Assembly: GCF_900074915.1 (NCBI RefSeq)
Contig: NZ_LT222319.1
Coordinates: 4,063,001 to 4,127,000, forward strand
DNA: 64,000 nt
Source of the DNA: Pseudomonas cerasi
Lineage (GTDB): Bacteria > Pseudomonadota > Gammaproteobacteria > Pseudomonadales > Pseudomonadaceae
Direction: 5' to 3'
Shown here: piece by piece, positions 63,952 to 64,000 of the stretch
How the letters are laid out: every line of letters starts with the position of its first letter
Numbering within the stretch: position 1 is the stretch's first letter
Made by a program: the position numbers and the translations under genes
Notes under the pieces: model-generated
The model's input: only the letters and a program-made list of their open reading frames with translations
Told to the model about the DNA's origin: nothing
The model's database searches: none

Positions 63952-64000
63952 AGGAGGCTCGAGTAATCCCATAGAGGATTAAGTGGTAGGACTGATGCCA

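Overview
The window reads as a Pseudomonas chromosome, most likely from the P. syringae complex. This is inferred from the gene order pepN - DUF2797 - yeaC - rhomboid - phosphoesterase - nadK, from Pseudomonas-type REP elements, and from the mix of IS21, IS3, IS66 and IS5 sequences. No rRNA gene, complete tRNA gene or CRISPR array is visible.

Core part (1 to about 23.9 kb). A leftward chromosomal block holds a PspA/YjfI stress pair (cut by the window start), aminopeptidase N, a DUF2797 protein, YeaC, a rhomboid protease, a metallophosphoesterase, NAD kinase and a diguanylate cyclase. Next come a DUF1853 protein ending in a MITE-like repeat, an overlapping MFS/ArsB exporter pair, an MHS-family transporter, a D-cysteine desulfhydrase/ACC-deaminase-like enzyme, 2,4-dienoyl-CoA reductase and a membrane-anchored nitrilase-fold protein with an AraC regulator. 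The block ends with ilvA, whose upstream region carries what looks like a complete transcription attenuator (Ile/Val/Leu leader peptide, antiterminator, terminator) plus a second Ile-rich mini-ORF coupled to ilvA.

Island boundary and mobile zone (about 23.9 to 39 kb). An 18-base copy of a tRNA 3' end (tRNA-Asp-like) with its terminator marks a probable attachment site, and the content to its right is accessory. It starts with an amino-acid module: citrulline hydrolase CtlX, ornithine cyclodeaminase, an Lrp regulator, an APC permease and a PutA-like ribbon-helix-helix protein. Together these suggest citrulline to ornithine to proline. An IS21 element lies inside the start of an IS3-family element, next to a decayed IS66. 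An AT-rich stretch follows with an orphan outer-membrane protein, IS5 and SDR debris, a possible immunity-like protein and a fragment of umuC/rulB.

Catabolic island (39 to 53.7 kb). GC-rich genes for two LysR regulators, an aminotransferase, an HpcH/HpaI aldolase, an SDR, a HyuA/HyuB ATP-dependent cyclic-amide hydrolase pair, a LivFGMH branched-chain-type ABC importer and an OprD porin form a coherent uptake-and-degradation unit for an unknown, possibly lactam- or hydantoin-like compound. Its binding protein carries a large internal deletion. LivG and LivF are joined by a 26-codon mini-ORF built from 15-bp repeats.

Gene graveyard (53.7 to 64 kb). Enolase-superfamily, CheR/PAS histidine-kinase, hydroxyquinol-type dioxygenase, maleylacetate reductase, LacI, phytanoyl-CoA-dioxygenase-like, sugar-binding-protein and chemoreceptor genes are all broken by nonsense codons, frameshifts or deletions. 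An SDR and a large GAF-PAS-GGDEF-EAL protein remain open.
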